Source of the DNA: Kudoa neothunni
Lineage: Eukaryota; Cnidaria
NCBI GenBank assembly: GCA_964304625.1
Contig: OZ199840.1
Coordinates: 8,990,001 to 9,054,000, forward strand
Length of the DNA: 64,000 nt
Direction: 5' to 3'
A model generated the notes under the pieces. It did no database searches, was not told where the DNA came from, and saw only the letters and a program-made list of their open reading frames with translations. The position numbers were made by a program, and so were the translations under genes. Positions 13,061-26,075 of this stretch are shown piece by piece; the stretch's first letter is position 1, and every line of letters begins with the position of its first letter.

Positions 13061-15860
13061 GTTATTATTACTTCTGATTAATTGATCTGTGAGAAGTTTA
13101 TATTTTAGAGTTTCAACCTTTAATGGGTTTGTTTAGTTTATACTGCTTTCATTAACCCTTTAAGAATTTTGGGGTGTAAGTCACCCCCAAACAAGTATTA
13201 ATCCTATCATATATTCTTTCATTGTTTTTAATGTGTATGAAATTATTGCTATAAATATAAATTTTAAATAAAATTTATGAGTGTTGGGTTTTTAATAAAA
13301 ATATAGGAAGTTATTAAAAATTAAAAAAACACCCTCCAAAGTTTTTGGAATGAAATTCATCCCGGCATAATTTTTACTTAATTATTCATCCAAAAATGTG
13401 TTTATTGATCAAAATGAATTCAATCTTAGCTGGTTTTATTAAAAAAATAAATTCAGTTAGAAATTATAATAAAATACACCGTAGTTACATATTTTCCTTT
13501 TGTACGTTACCGATGAATTAATGACTTATGTCGTATAATGTTTTACGAATAAGTTTATCACAATTTCTTAGTTAAATTGACTTAACAAAACTCTAAGGTT
13601 AATTTCACCCCAATTTCTTCGGAGATAGTTTACTTTTTGATACATTATAGCAGATTCTCAACAGTTTTTTCAAATTTACCCCCTTAACTTGGAAGCCAAA
13701 TTCATATTTATCCTAAGGTTTTACGAAAGTTAAGCTATAGCAGAAGCTACTTGAGGGGTAAATTCTGATCCTAAATAACACGTAAGCTTGCATAATGATA
13801 ATTTTTAATCCTATCAACTCTTACCCACAAACTGTACACAGATTTAATTTTTTAGATTTCGCTAAACAAAATTGTTTCTTTCCAAATCCTCCATTCTAAG
13901 AGACTTGAATAATTAAAAATAGTTAAAACTAATGTCATTTGAATATTATTATTTTTTTTATTAGGTTACACCACTAAAAGATAAATGTGATATAAAACAA
14001 AGAGACAGAATATTTTTATAGGTAGCTGTTAAAAAAAATTTAAATAATTATTACTTAATTATTATTGAGTTTATAGCCTTGAATAATATGATTACTTCGA
14101 AATCGGGAAGTACGTCACAAACCCGTATTCCAGAAATTCTCCCTATCTAATTTTGATGTTATTTAATTTACCCCTAAATTCGAGGGTTAATGAAAAAATT
14201 CGTTAAACATTTTCAGTTTCTGGAATTTTTGTCTTTAGCATATTGCTCAAATTAATCTTTAAAATCATCTACTTTTAACCTATCTTGATTGAAGCGCATA
14301 TTATCCCACGGATACTTTTCAATAATATAAATCAATGACTTCAAGATAAGTTATTAAAAAAACTAGAAAATTTTATGATACAATTGAAATACCTAAACAC
14401 AATCACAGAATAATAAGAAAAATTGGTTAAATAACAATTATCCAAGGGTTGGAATACAGCGCGTTGCCTCCGATCATGAGACCTTTTTTAAATTTCGAAT
14501 AATTATAATTCTCTTCATTATTAAAACAATAAATATGATTATTTTGTCTAATTCTAAAACTTCTTATTTAAAACCAATCTCAAAGGATTCAATAATCTAC
14601 AAGTTTTGTAAATAAATAAAAAACCCCCCAAGAACCCAAGGTTATTCGAAAAATCCCAAGATCTTAGGGTAAACCCCAACGTTTGGACGCCCTGGTTTAG
14701 GAAAATAATTTAGTGTGATAAAGAAGTTTCATGTTCTGTCATATCTATTAATAGTTTATATACAATAATTATAACATTTTATAATCGGCACATTCTTTCG
14801 TAATGAACGTATGAAAAATAAATATAATATTTCAACAGAAATACGTATTATTAAAAAAGGATCATTCCACATTACCGACTCTACAACAAAAACCGCTATA
14901 TCATATGACTAATGGCGAAAATATTTGAACTTGATATATTATTAAAATCGAAATTACTAAATAAATAGATTTTAAAAGTATTAGTTGCCTATTGTAGATT
15001 CATATATTCAAATAGTATTATACTAAAAAAGAGTGTAGATTGGAACGTGAGTAAACCGGGTACTGACTATATTATATTAAAAAATTTCTTTATGAATGTT
15101 TCTGATTAAAAAACGGAAAATTAATAAAAATGTCGATTTTAGACTTTATAGTACAGAGACGTGTTGTCAATTGATCGCGATTTTTATAAAAAAATTTAAC
15201 AGAACGTTATTTATTTATTTAAAAAATAATATTATGTTAATTCATAGGTTAGAAACTTTAGTTTCCCATTTTCTAATAGGGATTTGACTCCTAATATTTA
15301 AAAGGATCAAATGACAATTTTTTAGAGCCATCGGCATAATTCAGTTAGGGGTTAATTGTTAAAAATTCGAACGAATTTTTTTCATTTAAAAATAAATTTC
15401 TATCTTTGGGGAAGGAAATAATGGATGTATTATTTTTTTCCAATTTAATAATCCATTATGACTGGTACTGTTCAATTACTAATCAACAACCCTATATTTT
15501 AGACTTTTACATTTAGAGTCTGAAAACGAAGCCACTCACTCCATCGTTACTTATTATCAAATCAAAACTAACTCTCACCTCGGAATTAACCACGCAAATC
15601 CAAATTATTAATACACTTTTAGTAGTCATTTTTTACTGAATTATATAAAAATATATTTAAAAATAACTCGATTTATAAGAAATTAAACTTTATTTAATGA
15701 TAAATAGAACAAACTGTTATTTGTCTACTTCACAAAAACTCGTAGAGCTAAAGCGAGATGACGAATATCTAATTAGAAAATGCATGCAACTATACTTGAT
15801 AACGACTCCGCACTTATAGACCATTAGGATAATATTAATAAAAAATTAATTGGTTTAGAT
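12240..15860. other. Intergenic AT-rich DNA upstream of COQ5
   Basis: No coding exon was recognised on either strand; the longest forward ORF here (15096-15287) is of A/T-driven composition. A perfect ATT trinucleotide run lies at about 13030-13060. The COQ5 promoter should lie just above 12211. Confidence 0.45.
13030..13062. repeat. ATT microsatellite
   Basis: About ten tandem ATT units, followed by an imperfect unit with one G. A simple-sequence repeat. Confidence 0.9.
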
Positions 15861-15882
15861 CAAATAATAACACGATCTAACT

Positions 15883-16788
15883 TTATTCAAATTCTAAATT
15901 ATCATTTCTCTTTTTTATTAGTTTATAGATTATGACGAATAATATTATTGCCCCAACTACTGAGGCGATTACAATCCCCGCAATAGCGCCAGCAGAAAGA
16001 GGCTTTGTGTCTTTATTTTCATCGGTTACTTCCTTATCAGGGGATTTCGTACTCGTTTCATCTCCTCCAGTTTTATCAGATTGAGTTGTATCAGAGGGAC
16101 TGGTTTCTTTGTCTGGAGTAGTGATCGTTTCTTCAGTAGTAATAGTGGTTAGAGTAGTAACAATAGTCGGAATAGTAACAGTGGTTGGAGTAGTAACAGT
16201 GGTTGGAGTAGTAACAGTGGTTGGAGTAGTAACAGTGGTTGGAGTAGTAACAGTGGTTGGAGTAGTAACAGTGGTCGGAGTAGTAACAGTGGTTGGAGTA
16301 GTATCAGTAGTGGAAATTTCGTCGGTTGAACCTAAGGGAATATACTCGATGATATGGACAGGAGTATACACGTTCATACCATGGAAAGTTTCGCCTGTGT
16401 TACTAATGGAATTTGCTGCCTCAATATCATTATCCAAAATCCTCTCATGTTTTGGAATAAGCCCAATAAATATATTAGTGGGGGTGGTTTCGGTCAGGTT
16501 GTTCTTCTTGGTTATCATTGAAGCTACTTCCTCATTATCGGTACTAGCTGATTGCTAATTATTTATATGGTTCCAATTAGATTTTGATATCAGCTATTGT
16601 ATTTGTTAAGTTTGATTGTATTACCTTAACATCGTGAGTTATTTTGTAATTATTTGTTTGGTCTGGATTGTTGGGAATTTTGGCTAGAGCGATACTCTAT
16701 TTAACTATTATTAAGGAATCAAAATAAAGTATACAGTAAATTTTTCTTTTTGAAGAATCAAAAGAAAGCATATAATCACTGTAATCAT
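15883..16788 (-). CDS. Mucin-like type-I membrane protein A (3 exons)
   Basis: Exons on the minus strand: 16788-16735, 16696-16625 and 16554-15883; all junctions are phase 0 and the protein is 265 aa. Exon 1 encodes 18 residues starting MITVIICFLLIL, a plausible signal peptide. The mature N-terminal region (to about residue 115) is non-repetitive. It is followed by about eight tandem TTPTTV units, a Thr/Ser/Glu/Lys-rich stalk, a transmembrane helix (AGAIAGIVIASVVGAIILF) and a short tail (KLIKKRNDNLEFE). The Thr-Pro repeats are likely O-glycosylated, so a cell-surface mucin-like role is inferred. No enzymatic or named adhesion domain is seen. The architecture matches the larger gene at 59210-61221: an 18-codon signal exon, a short second exon, then repeat, TM and tail in the last exon. 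The two are probably paralogues. Confidence 0.75.
16109..16330 (-). repeat. 18-bp coding tandem repeat (TTPTTV units)
   Basis: About eight near-identical 18-bp units lie within the last exon of mucin-like gene A, with the outermost copies degenerate. Because of the Thr/Pro composition the opposite strand is also open, giving a long but spurious forward ORF. Confidence 0.85.
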
Positions 16789-16799
16789 TTTATGATGGC

Positions 16800-17371
16800 T
16801 TACGTACTAATCGTAGAGTGTAAGAAACCCTAAGACAACAAATAATCCTCCTACGAGTAGATTGAAGTACACCCAAAAAATTTTCGCACCTTTGAGAAAT
16901 TTTTAATTGCAAAACGGAATCCGATGTAAACATTTAACTAATATTTTAAATAAAATATGGGCTTAAAAGGGGAATATTTTAAAGGCCAGGTTTTAAAAAA
17001 TGTCATCCAACGTAAAAACACCTGTGTGAGCTTATATTATTATGCTCTCCCATAAAGATCATCTTTTCATCTATCTTTTGAATGTTAATCACACATTCAT
17101 TTTATATAATGAAAATAATTTGATTAAAGTTTCATTTTAAGATATATTTCTATGGAGAGGAAAATTAAAACGAGGTCAATAATGCGATTAAAATTTCTAC
17201 TCTCTAAGAATGTTCTGAGTAATGTCAATAAATTGATTTACTATTTGATCACTCCAAAATCTATCAATGTGAAACTTTCAAAAATATATAAGAATGATGG
17301 TTCTACTAGAAGTGAGTCTTAACTTGATAGAATTTTGGACAATTATGTTATTCTGAATGGATTACTCGAAA
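16800..17371. other. Intergenic spacer before the Mutator-like element
   Basis: AT-rich with no recognised feature. It holds the likely promoter of mucin-like gene A (reading leftwards) and the left flank of the transposon insertion. Confidence 0.4.
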
Positions 17372-17380
17372 TAAAAAATA

Positions 17381-17670
17381 GGAAGTGGCTGTATCTCAGG
17401 TAACTGATAATCCGGTCGGCCTCAGGCTATATCTCAGATAATCAATATCTCTAAAACCACTCAATATTGTATGCCCATATTCCACATATCATCTAATGTT
17501 TATCTAACTTAATTTTTCGTAAAGCTTTGAAAAATTAAAAAAAAATATATTTTTTCTTTGTGTGACCATACACAAATCCAACAGCAGCTGGGCACGATTT
17601 TTTATTTTTTTAATATAATTTCATCAATTAGCATCATTATACACAAAATACAGAAATAATAATAAATTTC
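17381..17670 (+). repeat. Left TIR of the MULE
   Basis: Inverted counterpart of 20154-20377, with a few indels. The left copy has an extra stretch at about 17405-17440 (around CGGTCGGCCTCAGGC) that is missing from the right copy. Confidence 0.85.
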
Positions 17671-17726
17671 TGAGTTATCTGTAACTTGAGAGCGCAATTT
17701 TTCTTTCTAAATTAGCTTGGCACAGA

Positions 17727-19653
17727 ATGAGTTCAAATATGTTTGCGATTGGAAAACGATTTCATTCTTTCGAAGAACTCGATAATGCTATAAAAAATTA
17801 CGAAGAGTCAAACTTATGCAATCTTTATAAATATCAAGCGAGGGCTATTTCGAATATTCGAAATAGAATTACAAAATCAATTAACCAATCTCTGCGGTAT
17901 TATGAAATTACATATCGTTGTATTTTCAGTGGCATGAATAAAACAAAATCCGATGGAATTAGAAAGAAACCGGTATTAATGGGAAACTGCCCCGTGGTTT
18001 TATCTCTTAGGACCTCTGTTGATGGTGTAGCACTTGAAGTACGTTCTGGTATATTAGAACATAATCATGATTTAAGTTCAGTGCTATATCGAAATCTCCC
18101 AAAACAACGAAAAATTGACCTAAATGACCCAAATCTCGTGGAATTAATTCACTTTAAGGTCAATAAAAAATTAATTCAAAGTAAAATTTACAACGAAACG
18201 GGTAAAAACATCCGTTTGAAGTCCATCCACAATATTAGAGCAAACAAAGACTCATTCTGTGAAAACCTATATGTAATAGAGAAAATGTTGAAAGAAGATT
18301 TCAATTGTTGCGTTAAGATTTTATATGATAAACATAAAGTCGTTAATTGTTAATGGAATTTTTTTCGCTGACGACCAAATGAAATCATTTTTGGAATTTT
18401 ATCCTGAGGTTATGTTCATTGATGCAACTTATAAACTCCTTAATTCGGGGTAACTTTTGCAAATGGATGAATAATTTTATAATATTAGGGCTCCGTTATA
18501 CATATATTCTGGGGAGGTTCTTTTGATTTGACTCATATTTCGAGTGCCTGCATTCTCTACGAAGAGACGGAAGATTCCATCCAATGGTTTTGTAATACTT
18601 TGGCAGAATTGATACCAAACTTATCAAAAAATGTACATACCATTGTTACAGACAAGGATGAAAAGCTAAGAAAATGTCTCAAATTAAGTTTTCCACAATC
18701 ATCATCCATTTTATGTAAATTTCATGTGAATCAAATTTTTCAAAGACATCGCCGTTAACAAATTTGAAATATTTTCTACTAAAAGACAAGAGATTTTAAG
18801 TTGTTTACAAAAAATGATGTACCCGACTGACTACAATAAATATTTACATTACGTTGACCAGATTCACGATTTTAAAAATCCCAAATTAAGTGAATACTTC
18901 AAAAGAAATTGGGAAGAAATATACAATGAATGGGTTATTGGTATTAGCAACACGAAAAATTTTTACGACAACGAATCCAATAATCGCCTTGAGGTAATAA
19001 ATTCCAAAATTAAAAGTGTTGTCCAAAAATTCAGCTCGTTGGACAACTTCATCCAAGGTTTTTTTTAAATTCTAAGTTCACTTAGAATTGAAAGGGAAGT
19101 TTCTTCAATTGGTCAACTGTATTATGAATCAAACGAGATTCTCAACAACAAGCAGGTTCTACACTATAAAGAATGTCTGACGAAGTATGCGTTTATCATG
19201 CTTCAAAAAGAACATAAATTCTTGAACAATGCTGCATTATCCTCTAACTCAAATGAAACCACAAGTCGATCAACGTGTCTTTGTTTATTTTATCGCTCAT
19301 TTTCATTACCATGTCGCCATATTCTAAGCTATAGGTTATCAGAAAAACTTCCGTTATTCTGTGAAACATTGTGCAATGATCGATGGAGAAAGGCATATGG
19401 AATGAAGTTTTTAAATGCGGAATCTACAACTCAAAATAATACAGAAATTCTTCCTACTGTTGTTCTTGAAAAAAAAATTAACATAAAGACATTTGGACAA
19501 AAGTTGAAGTACGTGTCAAATTTTACAACCAAACTAGCCAACTTAACGTCCGAATTTTTCGAAAAATCAATAAATCTATTGGAAAAAATTATTAAAAGTC
19601 ACGATGTCATGGTTATCGATCAGTTCCTTGATACATGTGATTTTTGTTTATAA
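17727..19653 (+). pseudogene. MULE transposase with SWIM zinc finger (frameshifted)
   Basis: The N-terminal part at 17727-18350 carries a FAR1/WRKY-like DNA-binding region with a GILEHNHDL motif. The catalytic region follows: MFIDATYKL (first Asp) at about 18412-18440, TIVTDKDEKLRK (second Asp) near 18640, CKFHVNQIFQR near 18713, and SNNRLEVIN (probable catalytic Glu) near 18975. A SWIM finger, CLCLFYRS...LPCRH, is at about 19279-19320. A possible 39-nt intron (GTAACT...ATTAG) lies at about 18450-18488. Frame breaks occur near 18515, 18755 and 19068, so it is probably inactive. It is similar to ZSWIM-type MULE transposases found in animals. Confidence 0.88.
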
Positions 19654-20153
19654 ATGAAATATTAAATTTTATATAATTAAAGATGAAACTGAATTTCAAG
19701 AAAACATATAAAATTTATAATTTGACTTTAACTAATAAAAATTAGGGGTCATTGATAAATTTAATAGAAATATCACTTACCAAAATACCAAAACTCAATT
19801 CCAGTGATGATTTTGTTTCTCTGGAAGAACAAATTGATTGTAACGATGAATCAAACGTCATCTTATGAGAACCTCAATTAAAAGGTTAAACTTAATAAAA
19901 ATATGTTAAATTTTGTTTAGATCTAGCGATTCCTTCGAAAGTTAAATCGATTGGTCGACCACGGGGAAGTCGTTTAACTGCAATCAGAATTATAAAGAAA
20001 AAGAAATAAAATTAAATATATAAAAAAATTTAATTTTGAGAATAATTCCCTACATATGTCATATGAAAACTGTTTTATTGAGTGATCGCTTAAACCAATA
20101 TTTAAATCCATTATTATTTTATTTCATATAACGTGAAGAATATTAATTTCTTA

Positions 20154-20377
20154 AAAAAAGACAAACATTATTATTATTTCTATATTTTTTGTATAATGAT
20201 GCTAATTGATGAAATTATATTAAAAAAATAAAAAATCGTATCCAGCTGCTGTTGGACTTGTGTATGGTTACACAAATAAAAAATTAAGTTAGATAAACAC
20301 TAGATGATATGTGGAATATGGGAAAACATTATTGAGTAGTTTTAGAGATATTGATTACCTGAGATATTGCCACTACT
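20154..20377 (-). repeat. Right TIR of the MULE
   Basis: Reverse complement of the left TIR, read from its outer end at 20377. It is slightly shorter than the left arm. Confidence 0.85.
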
Positions 20378-20389
20378 TAAAAAATATGT

Positions 20390-23300
20390 CGTTTCAAATT
20401 ATAAATACAAAGCAGCTAAATATTCAAAATTTGTCACTCCAAATAAATATATTCTTAACTAATGTGATATGTTTTAAATTAGTTCTTCAGTTAATATAAA
20501 TTCAGTCCAACATTAGCATTACCTGTCAAAATGTTTTTATTAGTGTTTAATTTCTTCGTACTTTCGTATCGCAGGAAATATTTTAGGTTGAACGTTAAAT
20601 ATTACATTTATTATATTTAATGATCAAATTTCCTTTGCTTTAACCTTTAGTTGATGAAGCATAATCTCCCGAGTAAAAATTGTTCAAAAAATATTATGAA
20701 CCTTATGGAGATGGAGATATAAACATAGTTTCTGAGTAAGCCCCTCTATCATTGCCTAAGTTTTCCCTAAAAATATGTTATAATTAGAGGTCGTAATCTT
20801 CGACGACTATTTTTAAAAATTTCGACGTTTATTTTAAAAACTAACGTAAGTGCACATAAAACTTTATTATCAAGATAATTGTCAATTAAATAAACATAAA
20901 TATACTTTTTTATAAAATTATCCCTTAGAATATAATATTCAAGGCATTCTCATTCGTTCAAACACTAGGTTCATTGTACAACTTTTTAGAAAATGCTTTA
21001 ATTTTGAGAAACTTCTTCCCACGGCTGTGGATGATACCGATGTATGCATCAAATCTTGGCCTACCTTAGATAATATGAAATATTACGATTTGCTTATTCA
21101 CTAAAATCCAGGACCTAACATTTTATCTCTGTATGGAGTGAAATTTTTAACAACTCTTACTGTGGAATTTCTCGTTAATTGACGTTACCAAATTTTGGTG
21201 TATATTTTAGATCAATTTCCTCATATTAATCTGTTTATTTGGCTATAAAATTGTCAATTCGTTTTCTTTTTCTCTACATAATAAAAATAATAATGAACGA
21301 ATTATCTCTATTGTAACCATAAAATGTAGAAATATTGAAAAAAAATCGACGTTTATTGATTTTAATCGAAAATTACAACCTCTAATTATAATCCAAAACA
21401 GATATATAATATAAGAAAATCTATGGGGGAAAACTATAACTATCCTATCATTAAATCATTAATCATTACTGATCTGGTTTGATATCATTCAGCAATAATC
21501 AGTACAAATTCTTAATGACTCAACTTTAAGTTCTTATATTTCTAGCTGGTAAGAATCAACATATAAATTTTTCAGTAAACATGGTCCTACTCAAAAATAC
21601 AATGATAAGATTTGATTATTCATGGACTTGGTAACGGAGGTTACTCAATCCAAATATCCTTCATTAAATTGATCTTCCGATGAATGGGGTCGATTGATTC
21701 GTTTGCCAAGGATTACGGTATTGATAGAGGGAATTTACACCTGTATGATAAAATCATAATCAAAACCATGTGAACATTTTAATAAAGAAAATAAGCAATG
21801 TTTCTAAATATTTTAAGTCCTTTTTATATTAAAACAAAATAAAGATATGGCAGTTAAAATTTATTAGCAATCTCAGGGTATGTAACCTCCGGAAAAATCT
21901 GTGTGAATATTTTGCATTAACATGCTTAGGAAATTTATTTCATTAAAAAATAATTATAAGGATCAAAAATCGCAAGCTATATTTTAAATAAAATCTATGC
22001 CGAATTTGAGCAAATTCGGGTGTAAGTTTTTCAGTCATAATCCAAAGATCATTAAAAATCACCAATCGAAAATAAACGCTAAAATTTGTTGTGTGTTATA
22101 TATATATTGACTTGACCATTCATCTTTTTGACCACTTTATTCAAAAAAGTCTTATTTAATATTTAACCTCCGGATATATGGAACTTTTTACCCCTTAATT
22201 ACCGAACAATCAAAAATTTTAGATATTATAAGAATGTTTTAATAAAGAATTCGTAAAATATAAGAACCGCTATAATATTTCAACTTTTAAGTTAAAAAAA
22301 ATTAAGCTTTGATGAGAAAAGTCTAGAACGTTTTCATGAGGGAAATATGTTTATGTACTCATATACTTAGACATGGAAAACAGGTTTTTTCATTTGGTCT
22401 TAACTTATTACACTCCATAAGATAAGCGAATTAATCTCCAAAATTAGAATTTTTTGTACTATAGAAAAATTCATGAAACTCAAAAACCATAAAAATATCA
22501 TAACGATTGGATAAATTAACTGATGTGCCCAATTGTAGTCAACTGATAGTTTTAGTCCGCTAGGCTAATTCAGATGATATCGGAAAAGAATTTCTCTTTA
22601 GTAAACATCAAACAACAACAACTACTACTGAGAGGTATATTCGCAACATTACCCGTAGTTTTTATGAATGAAACTGCATTCTTCTACAAGTTATTGGTTC
22701 CATTTTTATTGATTGTGTTCCTATTATAGCAGGAAATCGGTGTGGATTTGTTATTCTGGAGAGAAATTAAATTCTAGATTTTGTTGTTACTCGACATAAC
22801 TTTTGTCGACAAGCTGTCGGGACGAAAATTATGTCAATAACATTGAGAAAGGTTATGGAATCCTGTGTCAAATTTGCGAGCTTTATCAAAGAAAGATCAT
22901 TAATTTAAAGACTTTTCATAGCATTGTGAGGTGACTTTGGTAAAGAAACAACTGTTTTATCATATTATACAGAAATCAGATGGTTTTTACAAGGAAAGGT
23001 TGTATCAAAGGTTTTTAAACGCAGAAATTAAATAAACGAGTTTCTTTTAGGATAAAAATTCGATCTTATAAAAATTAAAAGTTTTTCTTAAATTCTTATG
23101 CACTTGTCGGATATATTCAGTCATTTTAATTATTTGAATTGTTTCAATCAAATAATCAGAATAAATAATATATATGCTCTTTATTTATTTTAACTTTCAG
23201 AGAAAAATTAATGCTTTGGAGATCTTGCATAAACAACCAAAATTTCAAATATTCTGTCGCTAGAGAAAGTAATTTTCATGGATAAAATTAGGGTCCATGA

Positions 23301-26070
23301 AGAATTAAAGTGAATATCTCTGAGCGTAATGAACGATTGAGAGACTCTTTTGATGGTTATTTCCCTTTTGAAGTACTACAAGAGTCCCAAAGTTAGTTTA
23401 TCACTCATTTCACTTTTAAGACGAAGAGTAAGAACGATGAAAATGGAAACATGGACAGTTAAATTTTGTTAGGTGATGTCATTATATAAGTAGATATTTG
23501 ACTCTAGCATGTTTGAAAAACGTTTTTTAATATCCAACCTTTACAAAAAAAATATTTAATGTATTAATTCTATTTTCGACAATTAGACTTTATGAATCTG
23601 GGGTTTCTTCTCTAATTTACCTGAAAAAAATACCGGAAGTTGCTGAATCCAGAAAACGGTTAATGCATATTTTACTCCAAAAAGCATTGTTTTGACTAAA
23701 TTATAAAATAAACAAGAAAAAAAGTTAAAACATGCCGTTTATAATCAATTATGTTTATTTAATTTACATTGATTTACTCGTTTAAATATTAAATAGACTG
23801 CTTTTTTTCTTTTTAGTCTAATTTTAGCAGAAATATTATTTCTGTCTAAAAAAAATCCTCAATATAAAATCTATTTTAAAATGGGGTGCGGAGTAGTCCT
23901 CATAGGTGGTTAGTTGATAGTGGTCAGTGGAAGGGCTGCGGAAATTAAAATGGATCGTGACGCGCGGCTATATGCCATTATTCAATAGGGGTTGGTTATT
24001 CATGAAGAATATTGACTTTATTTTTAAAGTAAAAAAATCAAATTGAAAGTAAAGAAACCTATAATATTTCAAAATGTTGAAAAATCAGACGATAAAACAC
24101 ATTGGATGACGAAACATTAAAAAAACCTTACTACTGGTCGATGATGAGTTATCTTAAAATGAGAATAATTCGGAAATTCTTGATATTGATCCTAAATGAA
24201 TCTTACGACAATGAAAAGTCGTGTGCATTGGAATCTGTTTTCAATGAATTGATAGTGATATTTTTGAACCATTTTATGATTTCAACAGGTTTTTTATCGA
24301 CGACCATTTTGAATTGATTCTGAATGAAATAAATATATACGCTTGAACATTAAAAGCGTCAGTTAAAAATTCCATTGAAGAAATCCGGCGGCCCACTGGT
24401 GTTCTCATTCGAATAATTACGGTAATCTGTCCAGATGATGTAATTACTGTTCGACAAAAATTAATTACAACATTATATCCGATAGATTCGAATCTTTGTT
24501 AAGGTATTTAATGTTCTGTGGCAATTAAAAGGATGCGTTATATCTTGATAACAATAACTAGAAAGATTTTACAAAATAAGACAAGTTCTTGATATAATTC
24601 TATAATACATTAGACTTATTTAGCTATCGAATCTGAATATCACCATCCGTTGATCAAAAAATTATTCCTTTCTAACAAAATTTTTTAAAAAAATTTTACT
24701 TTTAGATGAAACAAACTAAAGAATGAGTTAAAGCTTATACAAGGAATAGTCCTCGTGGAAAATACTCATGGTTCTGTTTTTAATTGCGAAAAACTGTACG
24801 AGGAATAAGTCATTACGCGTAGTGTCGAAAGTATGTGAAAAAGTGAATATTGCCGATTAACATATATTTTATGATAATTATTTTTCAAGTTTTAATTTAA
24901 ATGCAAAGCTTTTAGAACTTGATTACTTTTATACAAGAACAGTAGGAAAGATCCTTTTGAAAAAATGTTATTGTAAAAAGAAGAAAAATCAAAAAATCAG
25001 TCTGGAAGAAGCTTTGATTTTGGAATCTGTCATCTAAATGATTCCAAATAAATGAACTACTTTGGCAAGATGGATCGTGTGTGAATATATCATCCACATT
25101 TTATTCCGCTATTACAGTATCTTTCGTGCAAATTGACGAGAAAAAAACAACAAAAATGTTTTTAATAAAGTTTTTTTTGATAAAAATGTATAACAAATAA
25201 ATGGATGAGGTTAATGTATTTTGTTTGCTGATGGCATTTTATCGACTGGTTCATAATCCAAAATAATGATACACGGGAATATTATTTTAGTCCTTAAATT
25301 TCTGCTTACTTAATGGATGAATTTCTTATCGCAAGTAATGTAAATAAAGGGAATTGCCAATAAAACAATTATCTAGATTTACACTATTTTAAACTGGAAG
25401 TTAGAGGACAATTGTTATTATACTATCAAAAATTCAGGAGATCCAATTAGAGCAAAGAAATTATATAAGTGTCCATGAATCAAATCATGCTCTTCTTATC
25501 TAAGGAGTAAATCTTTTTCCTTTGTTCCATATAGACGCAATGAATTTAATCGCATAAAACCAAGAAAATATTAATCAATATTCATATTGTTATATTTAAT
25601 ATGTTTTATTCTTTGGAAATAAAAAATATAAGCTTAAAAAAATAATTTGTTCGATGCGCGGTAACATCAAATTAATTTCCATTATTTTCAATGGGGAAAA
25701 ATTATTCGGAGTACTAACACAGAACTAGAATTAATAATAATAGAGATTCGAGGTCGCACTGTATATACGTCATTAATTTTATTTTGATATATTAAATTAA
25801 AATATGAGTTATTTCTTTCATGGATATTAAAAATTAGCTCTAATTGTTTATTGGAATTGTGGCGGTAATAATAAAATAGATATTCTATATTTTCAAATAA
25901 CAAAAAATAAAATAAATTTCAATATTCATTCATGAAAGAAATCAATTTATGAATAGTTATTATTTTCACGAAACTTCGGAGTATTCATTTTAAAGGACTG
26001 AATAGGAACCAATGAATCTATCTATTTAAAGTAATATACATAATGTATGTTCTTCGTTAATTCTCTATAA
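20390..26070. other. Long gene-poor AT-rich region with decayed fragments
   Basis: No intact gene was recognised. At about 24200-24335 a frame reads FYDFNRFFIDDHFELILNE, resembling the segment near the start of piggyBac transposases (a weak match with stops around it). Elsewhere only fragmented ORFs with A/T-driven composition occur. The last 500 bases or so (from about 25500) are shared with 47780-48390, upstream of the paralogous gene. Confidence 0.4.
24200..24335 (+). mobile_element. Possible piggyBac transposase fragment
   Basis: One frame translates as DSDIFEPFYDFNRFFIDDHF followed by ELILNEINIYA. This pattern resembles the N-terminal part of the piggyBac transposase domain, where a FxxFF segment precedes a helix ending NxYA. 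The downstream sequence is too decayed to follow. Low confidence. Confidence 0.3.
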
Positions 26071-26075
26071 AGAAA
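25920..26075 (+). promoter_or_regulatory. Conserved promoter region of modular membrane protein copy 1
   Basis: About 150 bp directly upstream of the start codon is nearly identical to 48230-48389 upstream of copy 2, more so than DNA farther out. It contains ACTTCGGAG, a CCAAT box (26009-26013, GGAACCAATGAA) and TCTATCTATTTAAAGTAATAT. Copy 2 has a short insertion here that duplicates ATCTAATCCGATGA-like sequence. The promoter function is inferred from position and conservation. Confidence 0.5.

Larger units (their letters stand above)
17372..20386 (+). mobile_element. Mutator-like (MULE) DNA transposon with long TIRs and 9-bp TSD
   Basis: The element spans 17381-20377. It is flanked by a perfect 9-bp direct repeat, TAAAAAATA, at 17372-17380 and 20378-20386; 8-11 bp is typical for Mutator. 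The left end reads GGAAGTGGCTGTATCTCAGG; the right end, reverse-complemented, reads AGTAGTGGCAATATCTCAGG. Similarity continues for about 220-290 bp inwards (left to about 17670, right from about 20150), including shared words ATATTCCACATATCATCTA and CATCAATTAGCATCATTATA. A decayed MULE transposase lies between the TIRs. This is the best-defined mobile element in the window. Confidence 0.92.

Noticed and set aside
16109-16558. 149-codon plus-strand Val-rich ORF opposite mucin-like gene A
   Set aside because: Same reason: a repeat-composition shadow of a minus-strand coding array.
24912-25097. Minus-strand 61-codon ORF
   Set aside because: AT-driven composition, no motif, inside a decayed region.
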